DNA of 64,000 nt from Hyphomonadaceae bacterium (GCA_947474455.1 CANJIL010000007.1:42837-106836); one strand, 5' to 3'. Positions 21,573 through 31,400 are shown, counted from the first letter of the stretch. Numbers and translations are program-made. The notes: generated by a model from the sequence alone, not told the origin.

Positions 21573-21635
21573 CCAGTCCCCCAAGGGAATGCTATCGTTC
21601 GCTGGCTCGCAACGCCAGACAGCCTGGCTGGCCCC

Positions 21636-22151
21636 TTACAGCAGGCCTTCCGCCTTCTTTACGCCATCCGATCCCGAGAAAATCATCGTTCGGGTCCGTT
21701 GTGCGAGCCGCACATTCACCAGATTGGTCTGGCCCTCGAAAACATCACGCAAAATGCGATTGTCGATCGCCAGTTCGGCCGGCGCCGCTGACAGTTTGCA
21801 TTCCTGATAGAGCATCAGTGCTTCGCCTTCGATCTCGGCCCCCAGAGGCTGCAGCGCGATCTTCTTGCCCCCGTCCGTCAAACCGAAATGGCTTTCGATA
21901 TAAAGCATCGCCTGGGCCTGATTGCGCACCTCGGTAATGTCCATCTGCTTGGCCCCCGTCGTCGCCTGCAGCGCGAGCTCGGCGTCATGCGCATGAATAC
22001 GGTGCATCACCTCCAGAATTGAGGACGCCGCGTTCCACATCACCGTGGTCAGCACCGTCTGCGCGCGATGCGCCAGAGCCGGCGGCGCGACCGCCAGCGC
22101 GCAACCGGCGAAAACCGCCAGCCTGCGCGTGATCCTGGCGGTCTCGTCCAC
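21636..22151 (-). CDS. exported DUF6702-like protein
   Basis: A 171-aa protein starting at GTG with AGGAG 7 nt upstream; this site overlaps the stop of the metallopeptidase gene before it, so coupling is likely. The N-terminus ('LAVFAGCALAVAPPALAH') is a Sec signal peptide. The mature part begins 'HRAQTVLTTVMW' and carries 'LEVMHRIHAHDAELAL', which fits the DUF6702 family of small exported beta proteins. The function is unknown. Co-transcription with the M1 peptidase suggests a partner role in the cell envelope (inference). Confidence 0.7.
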   Translation of the reverse strand: MDETARITRRLAVFAGCALAVAPPALAHRAQTVLTTVMWNAASSILEVMHRIHAHDAELALQATTGAKQMDITEVRNQAQAMLYIESHFGLTDGGKKIALQPLGAEIEGEALMLYQECKLSAAPAELAIDNRILRDVFEGQTNLVNVRLAQRTRTMIFSGSDGVKKAEGLL

Positions 22152-22160
22152 TAGCGTCTC

Positions 22161-24593
22161 CTAGTTAGCCGGCGTGATCGGCGCCGCCGGGCCGGCCGGT
22201 TGAGCCTGCTTCGCCCGCAACTCGACTAGCGCTTCCGCCATCTGGTTGCGGGCCGTCGAGCCCGAGACCGACCGGAACGCATCGAGACGGCTCGGCACAT
22301 TCTTCTGCGGGAACGCGTTGTTCGAGCGCACGGCGTCAGCAGTCTGGTGCTTCGCATCCAGCTCCACCGAAGCCACCTTCTTCGTCTCGACGAACAACTT
22401 GGTCACCTTCTGGCTATTGAGGCGCCAGATCTCAGCGGGGATCAATACATCCTTCGTCGACCTATCCTCAAACGTGAAACGCAGCGGCAGCGGCGAAACC
22501 AGCCCGCCAATGTTCTCGAAGTCGAGGAAGTAGATGTACGGATTCTCGCGCATAGCCCGCTCGTAAGTGGACTTCTCTGGCTCCTTCAAGCCTTCAACGA
22601 AGGTCTGATAGTCGTTCCTGTCCTTGTTGTTGGCTACGAACTCGTCGTTCTGGGTATAGAAGTCAGCAGCGTCGGGGTGCTGCTCCATGTAGGTCTTCAA
22701 GCCCTTCTCGCGGTTTTCCGTGACGGTTACAGGCTCCTCTCGCACCGTATCCTGACGCTCGCGACGCAGCGGATTCTCAATCTCTGGATTCTTCGTCGAC
22801 AGGCGATATTCGCGCACGCCGTTCAGCGCGATGTCCACATGGTCGGTCGTGTAGAACCAACCGCGCCAGAACCAGTCGAGGTCCACGCCGGAGGCGTCCT
22901 CCATCGTACGGAAGAAGTCTGAAGGCGTCGGTCGCTTGAACTTCCAACGCTGCGAATATTCCTTGAACGCAAAGTCGAACAGCTCGCGCCCCATCACCGT
23001 CTCGCGGAGCACGAATAGTGCGGAAGCCGGCTTGTTGTAGGCGTTGTTGCCGAACTGTAGCGCCGATTCCGAGTTCGTCATGATCGGAACTTGGTCTTCC
23101 GACATCATGTAGGCCCCAATCTCGTCGAGCGCGTTCGGATTGGTGCCGAGCACCGGGTACTTCTCGTCCCAGCGCAACTCGGCGATCCACTCAAGGAACG
23201 AGTTGAGACCCTCATCCATCCACGTCCATTGACGCTCGTCCGAGTTGACGACCATCGGGAAGTAGTTGTGGCCAACCTCGTGGATGACGACGCCGATCAG
23301 GCCATTGCGCGCATTGCGCGTGTAGGTCTTCTGGCCCGTCTTCTCATCCTTCACGGGGCGATAGCCGTTGAAGGAGATCATCGGATACTCCATCCCGCCG
23401 CCCAGCCAGGTGTTGACCGAGATTGCATTGGGATAGGGATACGCAAAGGACATTTCCGAATAGACGTCGATGGTGTGCGCCACCGCCCGGGTCGAATAGA
23501 GCGACCACAGCGGATCCGCCTCATTCGGGAAAAAGGATTGCGCCAGCACTTCGCCGCCTTGTGGCTGCTTTACATTCATCGCGTCCCAGATAAATTTGCG
23601 CGACGACGCCCAAGCGAAATCGCGCACGTTTCCGGCTTTCCAGCGCCAGGTCTTGGTCGCCGTCACGCCGTCCTTCTCATTCGCCCCCGCCTCTTCCGGC
23701 GTCACGATGTACATTGGCTTGTTGTATTCGCGGCGCGCCTGGTTGAGGCGGTTGCGCTGTTCGGCGCTCAACACTTCGTTTGGGTTCTGCAGCACGCCAG
23801 TAGCCGTCAAGATATGGTCCGCCGGCACTGTGATCGCGACATCGTAGTTGCCAAACTCAAGGGTAAACTCGCCGCGGCCAAGGAACTGCTTATGCTGCCA
23901 ACCGGTGTAATCGGTGTACGCAACCAGTCGCGGGAACCATTGCGCCTGGAAGAACGTGTAGGTGTCGTTCGCGCGGAAATATTCGTAACCCGAACGCCCG
24001 CCAAACAGGTCGTTGTCCACAATGTTGAAAGCCCAGCCGAGCTTGATGGTCGTCGACTGCTTCGGCGCCAGGGCGCGTGGCAGGTCGATGCGCATCATGG
24101 TGTCGTTGACGGTATAGCGCAGCGCGCCGTTGCCGGCGTCTGTCACCGACAGAATCTCGAACCCGTGCGGAGTGTTCGTATACGACTGCAGCTGGCGAAG
24201 CGTGTTGACGCTGACTGAGTCGGCCCCCGGCATAGCCGTCGTCTGCGTCCGGCGCGACGCTGAGTCCTGCTTGAAGATGTTCTGGTCTAGCTGCAGCCAG
24301 ATGTAGTTCAGGGGATGGGGCGAGTTGTTGTGGTAGGCGATCGTCCCGATTGCTGTGATCCGCTTCTTGGCCTCGTCCAGCGTGGCGTTGATCGTATAGT
24401 CAGCCTGTTGCTGCCAGTAAGACTCGCCCGGCGCTCCCGAAGCCGCCCGGTAAGTGTTCGGCGCGGGCAAATCGACCTCAAGTTGCCTGAACTTGTCGTC
24501 GAAATTGCCCTTGGTCTGCTTGTTGGCGTCTGCCACAGCCGGTGCTGACGCGACAAGCGCAACGGCGAGCGCCGCCAACCAATTCAGTCTCAT
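22161..24593 (-). CDS. secreted M1-family zinc metallopeptidase
   Basis: About 810 aa from the ATG at 24593, which has GGGAG 7 nt upstream; a longer in-frame reading adds 42 residues before the signal peptide and is rejected. The N-terminus 'MRLNWLAALAVALVASAPAV' is a signal peptide. The zinc site is HEVGH at 438-442 with the third ligand Glu at 461 in 'WTWMDEGLNSF', the gluzincin M1 spacing. The usual GxMEN exopeptidase motif appears as 'GGGMEYP' about 40 residues earlier. Probably a periplasmic or outer-membrane-facing aminopeptidase. The C-terminal 200 residues are divergent. Confidence 0.9.
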   Translation of the reverse strand: MRLNWLAALAVALVASAPAVADANKQTKGNFDDKFRQLEVDLPAPNTYRAASGAPGESYWQQQADYTINATLDEAKKRITAIGTIAYHNNSPHPLNYIWLQLDQNIFKQDSASRRTQTTAMPGADSVSVNTLRQLQSYTNTPHGFEILSVTDAGNGALRYTVNDTMMRIDLPRALAPKQSTTIKLGWAFNIVDNDLFGGRSGYEYFRANDTYTFFQAQWFPRLVAYTDYTGWQHKQFLGRGEFTLEFGNYDVAITVPADHILTATGVLQNPNEVLSAEQRNRLNQARREYNKPMYIVTPEEAGANEKDGVTATKTWRWKAGNVRDFAWASSRKFIWDAMNVKQPQGGEVLAQSFFPNEADPLWSLYSTRAVAHTIDVYSEMSFAYPYPNAISVNTWLGGGMEYPMISFNGYRPVKDEKTGQKTYTRNARNGLIGVVIHEVGHNYFPMVVNSDERQWTWMDEGLNSFLEWIAELRWDEKYPVLGTNPNALDEIGAYMMSEDQVPIMTNSESALQFGNNAYNKPASALFVLRETVMGRELFDFAFKEYSQRWKFKRPTPSDFFRTMEDASGVDLDWFWRGWFYTTDHVDIALNGVREYRLSTKNPEIENPLRRERQDTVREEPVTVTENREKGLKTYMEQHPDAADFYTQNDEFVANNKDRNDYQTFVEGLKEPEKSTYERAMRENPYIYFLDFENIGGLVSPLPLRFTFEDRSTKDVLIPAEIWRLNSQKVTKLFVETKKVASVELDAKHQTADAVRSNNAFPQKNVPSRLDAFRSVSGSTARNQMAEALVELRAKQAQPAGPAAPITPAN

Positions 24594-24911
24594 TCGCCGA
24601 CTCCCGGAATCTCTGACCCCGATCTTAGCGATTATCGAAGAAAAGTCACCGCGACGTTCCGGCAAATCGCAAGGATCATCCTTCAGGCGAGTACCCCTAA
24701 AGGAAAGGGCCGACGTCAATGACGCCGGCCCAGTTGCACAGGAACAGAACCGTCAGGAACCATCGAGGGACTTCAAGGCGTCCCGGCGGTACGTGCTTGG
24801 TGTATGGGATTTAGTCTGAACGCGGATTGAGGCGCTTGTTGTCCTCAATTCAGGTAAAACAAATAAGGTGAACCCACTGACTCCACGCCACATTTTAGGC
24901 AGAATCAACTG
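24594..24911. other. spacer between the racemase-like gene and the M1 peptidase gene
   Basis: 318 nt without a credible gene. It contains a 10-bp stem-loop (listed separately) and presumably the promoter of the M1 peptidase-DUF6702-GspN unit on the minus strand. Confidence 0.4.
24699..24731 (-). terminator. probable terminator after the racemase-like gene
   Basis: On the minus strand a 10-bp stem (GGGCCGGCGT paired with ACGTCGGCCC, including one G-T wobble, 5-nt loop; bases 24707-24731) is followed by TTTCCTTT. It lies about 180 nt after the 24912 stop and about 110 nt before the peptidase start. It is best read as an imperfect intrinsic terminator, or an attenuator in the peptidase leader. 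Confidence 0.5.
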
Positions 24912-26063
24912 CTAACCGGCTACGCGCATTGATTGGACGACGGTGCCGGCCTTCAGCAAATCGCCCGCCCGTTCAGCCGCGATCCCCCAGCTTTCAAGCA
25001 CCTCCCGCGAATGGTCTCCTGGCCCGGCTGGCGCGCCATTGATCGCTCCCGCGGTACGCGAAAAACGTGGTGCCGGAGCCGGCTGAATTACCCCAAAAGC
25101 CTCGACAAAAGTCTTCCGCGCCGCGTTGTGATGATGCAGCGGCGCCTCATCCATGCTCAGCACGGGCGCGACACAGGCGTCTCCACCATCAAAAATCGCC
25201 ATCCACTGGTCGCGCGTCTTCGTCTTCACCACCTCAGCGACGCGCTTCGAATATTCGGGCCAGCCCTCGCGCGACATCTGTGCCGGGAAGGCGTTGGGCG
25301 GCAGCCCCATTCCTTTCACCAGCACAGCATGGAATTGCGGTTCGATCGCGCCGAGCGACAGCCACCGCCCATCCGCACATTCGTAAGTGTCATAAAAGTG
25401 CGCCCCTCCATCGATGAAGTTGTCGTCGCGGTTTCTGCTCCACACACCGGTCGCCTTCAGCCCGTAGAACATCATCATGAGCGACGCCGCGCCATCGACC
25501 ATGGCACAGTCGATCACCTGCCCCTTGCCCGATGATTTCGCCTCGATGATCCCAGCCAGCAGACCGAACGCGAGATAAAGCGCACCGCCCCCATAATCGC
25601 CAACCAGATTCAGCGGCGGCGCCGGCGGCTCGCCTGCCCGGCCCATCGTGTGCAGCGCGCTGCTCAGCGCGATGTAGTTGATGTCGTGCCCAGCTGTCTT
25701 CGCCCACGGCCCAGTCTGCCCCCAGCCCGTCATCCGTCCGTAAACGAGCCTCGGATTCCGCTTCAGCACCACATCCGGCCCCACGCCCAGACGTTCCATC
25801 ACACCCGGCCGGAATCCCTCGATCAACCCATCCGCCTTCTCGATCAGCAGAAGCGCCGCCTCACCCCCCTCCGGCGACTTGAGATCGATCGCCACCGACC
25901 TTTTGCCCCGGTTCATGATGTCCGGCACCTGGCCCACGCTGTCGACACGATCGATCCGCACGACATCCGCGCCCATGTCCGCAAGCAACATCCCGCAGAA
26001 CGGCCCCGGCCCGATCCCCGCGAACTCGACGATCTTCACACCAACGAGTGGACCAGACGCCAT
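24912..26063 (-). CDS. alpha-methylacyl-CoA racemase-like enzyme (CaiB/BaiF family)
   Basis: A 383-aa class III CoA-transferase-fold protein. The start is the ATG at 26063, with GGAG 8 nt upstream. The N-terminus 'GVKIVEFAGIGPGPFCGMLL' and 'VVRIDRVDSVGQVPDIMNRG' are family features. The pair 'AGHDINYIALS' (His) and 'LVGDYGGGALYL' (Asp) matches the catalytic His and Asp of alpha-methylacyl-CoA racemases rather than true CoA transferases. The likely reaction is 2-methylacyl-CoA epimerisation in branched-chain or sterol side-chain degradation; the substrate is unknown. Low-GC flanks and a pseudogene upstream mark a remodelled locus. Confidence 0.88.
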   Translation of the reverse strand: MASGPLVGVKIVEFAGIGPGPFCGMLLADMGADVVRIDRVDSVGQVPDIMNRGKRSVAIDLKSPEGGEAALLLIEKADGLIEGFRPGVMERLGVGPDVVLKRNPRLVYGRMTGWGQTGPWAKTAGHDINYIALSSALHTMGRAGEPPAPPLNLVGDYGGGALYLAFGLLAGIIEAKSSGKGQVIDCAMVDGAASLMMMFYGLKATGVWSRNRDDNFIDGGAHFYDTYECADGRWLSLGAIEPQFHAVLVKGMGLPPNAFPAQMSREGWPEYSKRVAEVVKTKTRDQWMAIFDGGDACVAPVLSMDEAPLHHHNAARKTFVEAFGVIQPAPAPRFSRTAGAINGAPAGPGDHSREVLESWGIAAERAGDLLKAGTVVQSMRVAG

Positions 26064-26111
26064 CAGCAATTCTCCATGCTTGCCGCACGAAGTCGCGGAC
26101 TACCGCTCACG

Positions 26112-26690
26112 TCAAGCCTCACGCAGCGCCTCCTGCCGTTCCTGATACTCCGCCCGCAACCCCCGCATCACTTCGCCGCCGACCGTCGTAAGCGCGGCAT
26201 CACCAATTGCCCAGCGCGCCTTGCGGATCTCCCGCTCCAGCACTCCATTGTCCCTGCGGGCAACCTTATGAATGGTCCAAGCATCAGCCCTTGCCCAACC
26301 AGCCGTCCATCACCACACCGAACACAGCCGCCTGGATCAGGCCCACTGCTAGAATTCAGCCGCCAGCGCATTCGCCGCGGTCGAACTCACAATCCCGCCC
26401 TTCCCCGCCCAGGCTATCATCGTAGCGCCGCCCCTGGTGGGACGCACCAGATCCCCCGGCAAATTGGCGCCCGACAAGCGGTTCTTCATGTCGACGACGA
26501 AGCGATACCCCAGCACCCAGACGATCCGCACGCCCGCGCATACGCCAAGGATCGTCAGCACGAAAACGATGTGGCTTTGTCGCTGTGCATCATCGAGGTT
26601 CTGCCAGATCGGTCGAATGCCAGCTGGCGGCTCAAGAGAGCGTGGTGCCGGCGGTGCCTGAAACGCCGACGACTTAGCAGTTCCTGCTTG
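26112..26690 (-). pseudogene. remnant of a CPA1-family Na+/H+ antiporter (C-terminal part, frameshifted)
   Basis: Fragments in successive frames line up in order with the second half of a CPA1 antiporter. Frame A (about 26690-26349): 'PPAGIRPIWQNLDDAQ', then a helix 'FVLTILGVCAGVRIVWVLGY', then 'RPTRGGATMIAWAGKGGIVS', ending in a TAG. Frame B (to 26301): 'LIQAAVFGVV'. Frame C: 'GDGRLVGQGLMLGPFIR'. Frame D: 'DNGVLEREIRKARWAIGDAA' to a TGA at 26112. In intact proteins these are 'GLQLRPI', 'RGG..WxGMRGIV', 'LI..AF.VVLGTLVVQGLTLxPLIR' and a charged C-terminal helix. At least three frame changes and loss of the N-terminal half make it non-functional as an antiporter. Confidence 0.82.
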
Positions 26691-26701
26691 CGTGGTCAGC
26701 C

Positions 26702-26797
26702 GACAAGGACAAGGACAAGGACAAGGACAAGGACAAGGACAAGGACAAGGACAAGGACAAGGACAAGGACAAGGACAAGGACAAGGACAAGGACAAG
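26702..26797. repeat. hexanucleotide microsatellite (GACAAG)x16
   Basis: Sixteen perfect, uninterrupted copies of GACAAG (96 bp). The unit has no stop in any frame, so both strands read through it as dipeptide repeats (Gln-Gly on plus, Leu-Val on minus) without evidence of a real protein. It sits exactly where the antiporter remnant loses its N-terminal half. Perfect identity between copies implies recent expansion by slippage. Confidence 0.97.
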
Positions 26798-26818
26798 GTC
26801 GAGTCCGATTTCTTGTCC
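26791..26818. repeat. inverted copy closing the hexamer array
   Basis: The last GGACAAG of the array (26791-26797) is followed after 14 nt by its exact complement CTTGTCC (26812-26818). Another CTTGTCC occurs at 26860-26866. The array can therefore fold back at its edge. Confidence 0.7.
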
Positions 26819-26841
26819 GTTGTCAATCTCCGGGAAAGCTC

Positions 26842-26857
26842 GGCCAGTTAGCTGGCC
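26842..26857 (-). terminator. short hairpin after the small lipoprotein gene
   Basis: A perfect 6-bp inverted repeat, GGCCAG-TTAG-CTGGCC, lies about 60 nt past the lipoprotein stop on the minus strand. No T-run follows. It could end the mfd-distal transcript weakly. Confidence 0.3.
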
Positions 26858-26915
26858 TTCTTGTCCTGTGCTTGAGCTGAGTCTAGAGGAGGACGCCTGC
26901 AGCAAGCCGACTCTG

Positions 26916-27173
26916 CTACCCTGCGCTAACGCCAACATCGAAGCACGACAGCGCCGGCGCCATGTCGCTCGGCAACACCCACTCGCGCCCAACACTCTCC
27001 GGAACGTTCAGCAATTCGTCCCGCCGCTCTGGCGGAAGACGCTTCACCAGACAGTCACACAGCTCGCGCTTCAACCCGCTCGGCTCGCAGTCGCTCATGA
27101 ACTGCGCCGCAGGGTTGCTGCAAGCTCCCAGCGCCCCAAGCACAACAGTACTGAAGACAACCTTCATCATCAC
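26916..27173 (-). CDS. small predicted lipoprotein
   Basis: An 84-85-aa protein beginning at GTG or the adjacent ATGs, directly overlapping the SDR stop (GTGATGATG). The N-terminus 'VVFSTVVLGALGACSNPAAQ' is a lipoprotein signal with lipobox L-G-A-C. The mature part has four Cys ('SDCEP', 'ELCDCLVKRL', 'SCFDVG') and a charged 'KRLPPERRDELLN'. I do not recognise the family. Translational coupling to the oxidoreductase suggests co-expression. The even Cys number suggests disulphides after export (inference). Confidence 0.65.
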   Translation of the reverse strand: MMMKVVFSTVVLGALGACSNPAAQFMSDCEPSGLKRELCDCLVKRLPPERRDELLNVPESVGREWVLPSDMAPALSCFDVGVSAG

Positions 27174-27928
27174 AGGGTCTGCGCATCATCCACGAGCACG
27201 TCGCTGCCGGTTACGAACTTCGCGTTGTCCGAGCACAGGAACAGCAACGCCTCGTCCAGCGAATCCTCATCCATGACACGGCGGCGCGGGGTCTTGCCGA
27301 TCGTCTTCTGTCCATTCTCGCCATTCAGCCATTCGTCGGTCAGCTCCGTAGCGACATAGCCCGGCGAAATTGCGTTCACATTGATCCCGTACCGCGCCCA
27401 CTCCCGCGCCAGCGATCGCGTCATGTGCGCCACGGCCGCCTTTGATGCGTTGTAGGCGCTGATAAATGGCACGACATGCCGCCCCGCCATGCTCGCTGTG
27501 TTGACGATCCGTCCCCGCTCGGACTTGCTCGGCCCCGCCTTGATCAGCCGCCGCGCCGCCTCCCGCGCCACGCACCAAACCGACGTCACATTGAGATCCA
27601 TGATCTTGCGAACCTCCGAAATCTCCTGCGTCAGCGCGTCGTTCGCATGGGTCATGCCGGCGTTGTTGATCACGGTATCGACCAGTCCGAACTTCGCTTC
27701 GGCCGCGTCGAACATCGCAATAACTTGCGCTTCGTCAGTCACATCGCACCGCACAGCGAAACAGCGGTCGGCCCCGATCTCCTTCACAAGACCGTCCAGC
27801 CGCTCCTTCCGCCGCGCCGCGACAACAACCTTCGCCCCCTCAGCCGCCAGCACCTGCGCAAACCGCTTGCCCAGCCCGCTGGAAGCCCCCGTCACCAGCG
27901 CCACACGCCCAGCAACCCGTCCTGCCAT
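27170..27928 (-). CDS. SDR-family NAD(P)-dependent oxidoreductase
   Basis: A 252-aa classical short-chain dehydrogenase. Its ATG at 27928 is preceded by AAGGG at about 8 nt; a 20-residue in-frame upstream extension has no family match. Motifs: the cofactor site 'VTGASSGLGKRFA', 'DTVINNAGM', catalytic Ser in 'NTASMAGRHVVPFISAYNAS' and Y-x-x-x-K in 'YNASKAAV', then 'SPGYVATELTDEW'. 'AARRKERL' after strand 2 suggests NADP(H). The substrate is unknown. The C-terminal Leu closes the fold normally. Confidence 0.9.
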   Translation of the reverse strand: MAGRVAGRVALVTGASSGLGKRFAQVLAAEGAKVVVAARRKERLDGLVKEIGADRCFAVRCDVTDEAQVIAMFDAAEAKFGLVDTVINNAGMTHANDALTQEISEVRKIMDLNVTSVWCVAREAARRLIKAGPSKSERGRIVNTASMAGRHVVPFISAYNASKAAVAHMTRSLAREWARYGINVNAISPGYVATELTDEWLNGENGQKTIGKTPRRRVMDEDSLDEALLFLCSDNAKFVTGSDVLVDDAQTL

Positions 27929-27956
27929 CGAAATACCCTTAGGATTGAGCCGGTTA

Positions 27957-28361
27957 TCATTTGTCGAGTAACAGCTTTGGGCCTCCACTAACCGCCGTAG
28001 CCGCGCACCACAACTCAGGGTTTCCTTGGAGAACGTTCCGGTCGTCCGCAGCCAGATCGGGTTTCCCTGCCTCGATCTCGCGTATCAGCCTGCGATGTTC
28101 TCCGCCCAACGCCGTTCCCAGTTCAACGATTCCGAATTCGGGTTTCATCCAACCAAAGCGGATCTGAATGACGTCTCCCACGCGGCGCATGCGAACGCTT
28201 GTCCTCGCGATGTCGAGGCTCAACAGGATCCCGCGCTCGTGAAACAGCAGAAGCTGTACGCCTCGCGTCAGCGCGGCATGGCCATGACGATTGGAACCGT
28301 CTCTATCCGGAGACCTGAATTTCCAAATATCACAAAGCCTCCGAAAGGCTAATCCATACAC
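27957..28361 (-). CDS. doubtful hypothetical protein
   Basis: An open frame of up to 134 codons between mfd and the SDR gene, on their strand, with its stop 29 nt before the SDR ATG. The middle part ('VGDVIQIRFGWMKPEFGIVE', 'LGGEHRRLIREIEAGKPDL') has protein-like composition. The first 40 codons are Arg/His-rich and less convincing, so the true start may be internal. No family is recognised. The frame could be a decayed gene: base composition is lower in G+C than neighbours, as in the adjacent antiporter remnant. Confidence 0.35.
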   Translation of the reverse strand: MYGLAFRRLCDIWKFRSPDRDGSNRHGHAALTRGVQLLLFHERGILLSLDIARTSVRMRRVGDVIQIRFGWMKPEFGIVELGTALGGEHRRLIREIEAGKPDLAADDRNVLQGNPELWCAATAVSGGPKLLLDK

Positions 28362-28442
28362 TCACCTGGACCACGTCGCGCGCACTCGTCATCGGCTAGC
28401 GCCTGCTGGATGTCGAACATGATTTCCAGCCTCCCCGCCCTC

Positions 28443-31400
28443 CTACAACAACCCGCTCATGTCCCGCAGCAGGTTCTTCACGCCCGCCATGCGCCCCGCC
28501 GCATCCGGCCACGTTCCGCTCAGCACCAGCTTCATGTCCGGCCGCAGCTTCAGCGCATTCGGCCGCTTCTGCACATACGCCACCAGCTTGCCCGTATCGA
28601 GCGGCGCATTATCCCGGAAAGCAAGCAGCGCGCCTTTCGGCCCCGCCGAAACCTTCGCCACGCCCAACCGCTTGCACAGGATCTTGACCGTCGTGATCTC
28701 CAGCAGCTGCTTCGTTTCCTCCGGTAACGGCCCGAACCGGTCGATCAGCTCCGCCGCAAACGCCTCGCGCTCTGCATCCGTCGCAAGCTCTGCCAATCGC
28801 CGATAGAGCGCCAACCGCGTGGAAAGATCCTCGACATACCCCTCCGGGATCAGCACCGCCGCGCCGATGTCGATCTGCGGCGACCACTCGTCGGCCACCT
28901 CATGACTGTCCAGCGCTTCGCCAGATTTCAGCGCCTTCACTGCATCCTCCAGCATCTGCTGGTAAAGCTCGACGCCCACCTCGCGGATATGCCCGCTCTG
29001 CTCATCGCCCAGAAGGTTGCCTCCACCCCGCATATCGAGGTCATGGCTCGCCAGCATGAAACCCGCGCCGAGACTATCCAGCGATTGCAGAACCTTCAGC
29101 CGCTTCGCTGCCCCATCCGTCAGCGTCTCTTCTTCCGGCGTCGTCAGATACGCATACGCCCGCAACTTCGCCCGCCCGACGCGCCCCCGCAGCTGATAAA
29201 GCTGCGCCAGCCCGAACATATCGGCGCGGTGCACGATCAGTGTATTCGCCCGCGGTATATCCAGACCCGACTCCACGATGGTCGTCGACAGCAGCACATC
29301 CGCCTGCCCGTCATAGAAAGCCGACATCGCATCCTCGAGCTCCGTCGGCGTCATCTGCCCGTGCGCCACGAGCATCTTCACCTCCGGCACCTGCTCGCGC
29401 AGATACCGTTCCAGGAACGGCAGATCCGCTACCCGAGGGGCCACGAAATACGATTGTCCGCCGCGATACCGCTCCCTTAACAGCGCCTCGCGTATCGTCA
29501 CCGGATCGAACTCGACCACGTAGGTCCGCACCGCCAGCCTGTCGATCGGCGGCGTCGCAATGATCGACAGATCCCGAATACCCGTCAGCGCCATCTGCAG
29601 CGTCCGCGGAATCGGCGTCGCCGACAGCGTCAGCACATGCACATCCGCCTTCAGTTCCTTCAGCCGCTCCTTGTGCTTCACGCCAAAGCGCTGCTCTTCA
29701 TCGACGACAATCATCCCCAGCCGCTTGAAGTTGATCGTCTTCGCCAGCAGCGCGTGTGTGCCAATCACCACATCGCATTCGCCGTTGTTGAGCTCTTCCC
29801 GCGTCTGCGATGCCTCCTTCGCCGTCACGAACCGCGACAAATGCCGTACCTTAATCGGCCACCCGGCAAACCGCTCCGAGAATGTCTGGAAATGCTGCCG
29901 CGCCAGCAATGTTGTAGGCGCAATCACCGCCACCTGCAGCCCGCTCATCGCCACCAGGAAAGCCGCCCGCAACGCCACTTCAGTCTTGCCGAAACCAACG
30001 TCGCCGCAAATCAGCCTATCCATCGGCTTGCCCGACGTCAGATCCTTGATGACATCTTCGATCGCCGAAAGCTGGTCGTCGGTCTCCTCATAGGGGAAGC
30101 GGGCCGAGAATTCCCTGAACACGCCGTCCGCGGTATCTGTCTTCGGCGCGCGCTTCATTTCGCGCTCTGCGGCGAGCCTGATCAGCTCGTCCGCCATGTC
30201 CATGATCTTCTTCTTGGCCCGCGCCTTGCGCGACTGCCATCCGCCGCCGCCCAGCCGGTCCAACGCTCCTTCGCCGCTCTCCGCCCCGTAGCGCGAGATC
30301 AGCTCGACGTTCTCGACCGGCAGCAGAATCTTGTCCCCACCCGCATAGATCAACTCAAGGCAGTCATGCGGTGCCTCATGAACGACCACCGTCTTCAAGC
30401 CCTCATATCGCCCCACGCCATGCTCGACGTGAACGATCAGGTCGCCCGCCGATAGCGCCGCCGCTTCCGCAATCACCGCCGCCGACGACTTCCGCTTCCG
30501 CGGCCGCGCCAGCTTGTCGCCCAGCATGTCCTGCTCGGAGATGATGACGAGATCATCGTCTTCGAATCCCGTCTCGACCGCGATCTCCGCAACAGACACC
30601 TGTTGCTTTGTCGCCTCCGGCCAGCTTCCGATCGCCTTCGCATTCGGAATGCCATGATCTTCGAGAATGCCGACCAGCCTGCTCGCCGACCCTGTGCTCC
30701 ACGCCGCAACGATGACCTTCTTCCCCGAAGCCTGCCGCTCCCGGATATGCCGCACGACCGCATCGAACAGGTTCGCATTCGGATCGGCCCGCTCCAGAAC
30801 GAAGCTGCGCCCCGGCTTCGCGCGACTGATCAGGCCATCCTGCTGCCCATCGGATTTCTCCGGCGCATTCTGCGTCGTGAACGACACCGTCGCGCGTGCA
30901 TTCAGCGCCTCGCCCAGCTCCTTCGGCGTCAAATAGAGACGATCTGGAGGCAGAACATGCTGCGTGATCCCGGCCGCCGAAGCAGACGACTTCCGCACAT
31001 CGTAGTACTCCGCCGCCTGCGCAAGCCGCTCGCTCGCAGCTTCAGCCGACGCCGGATCCATCGCGATCAGCGCCGTCGGGCCAACATAGTCGAACAGCGT
31101 CTCAAGCTTCTCGTAGAACAGCGGCAACCACTGCTCCACGCCCTGCCGCCGGATACGCTCGCGCGCCGCCTCATAGGTCGGGTCACCGCCCGGCGACCCA
31201 AACGCCGCCAGGAAGTTCTTCCTCAGCAGCGAAAGCGCCTCATCCGAAAAATCGATCTCGCTCACCGGCGCCAGCACGATCTCGCGGATCGGCGCCGTCG
31301 AGATTTGCGTCTCCGGGTCGAAATATTTCGCCGCTTCCAACTCATCGCCGAAGAAGTCGAGCCTCACCGGCTCCGGCAGGCCCGCCGGGAAAATGTCCAC

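Noticed and set aside
26702..26797. CRISPR-like array
   Set aside because: The units are 6 bp with no spacers, so this is a microsatellite. No cas genes are nearby.
26696..26995. 99-codon minus-strand frame with a (Leu-Val)n tail
   Set aside because: The Leu-Val run is the hexamer array read in one frame and the rest overlaps the small lipoprotein gene in another frame. No coding evidence.
25650..27359. 569-codon plus-strand frame containing Arg-Thr repeats
   Set aside because: It crosses the GACAAG array, the antiporter remnant and parts of three minus-strand genes. The hexamer simply has no stop codons, and no part resembles a protein family.
28026..28352. plus-strand frame opposite the doubtful gene at 27957-28361
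   Set aside because: Composition is less protein-like than the minus-strand reading, and its direction conflicts with the surrounding minus-strand genes.
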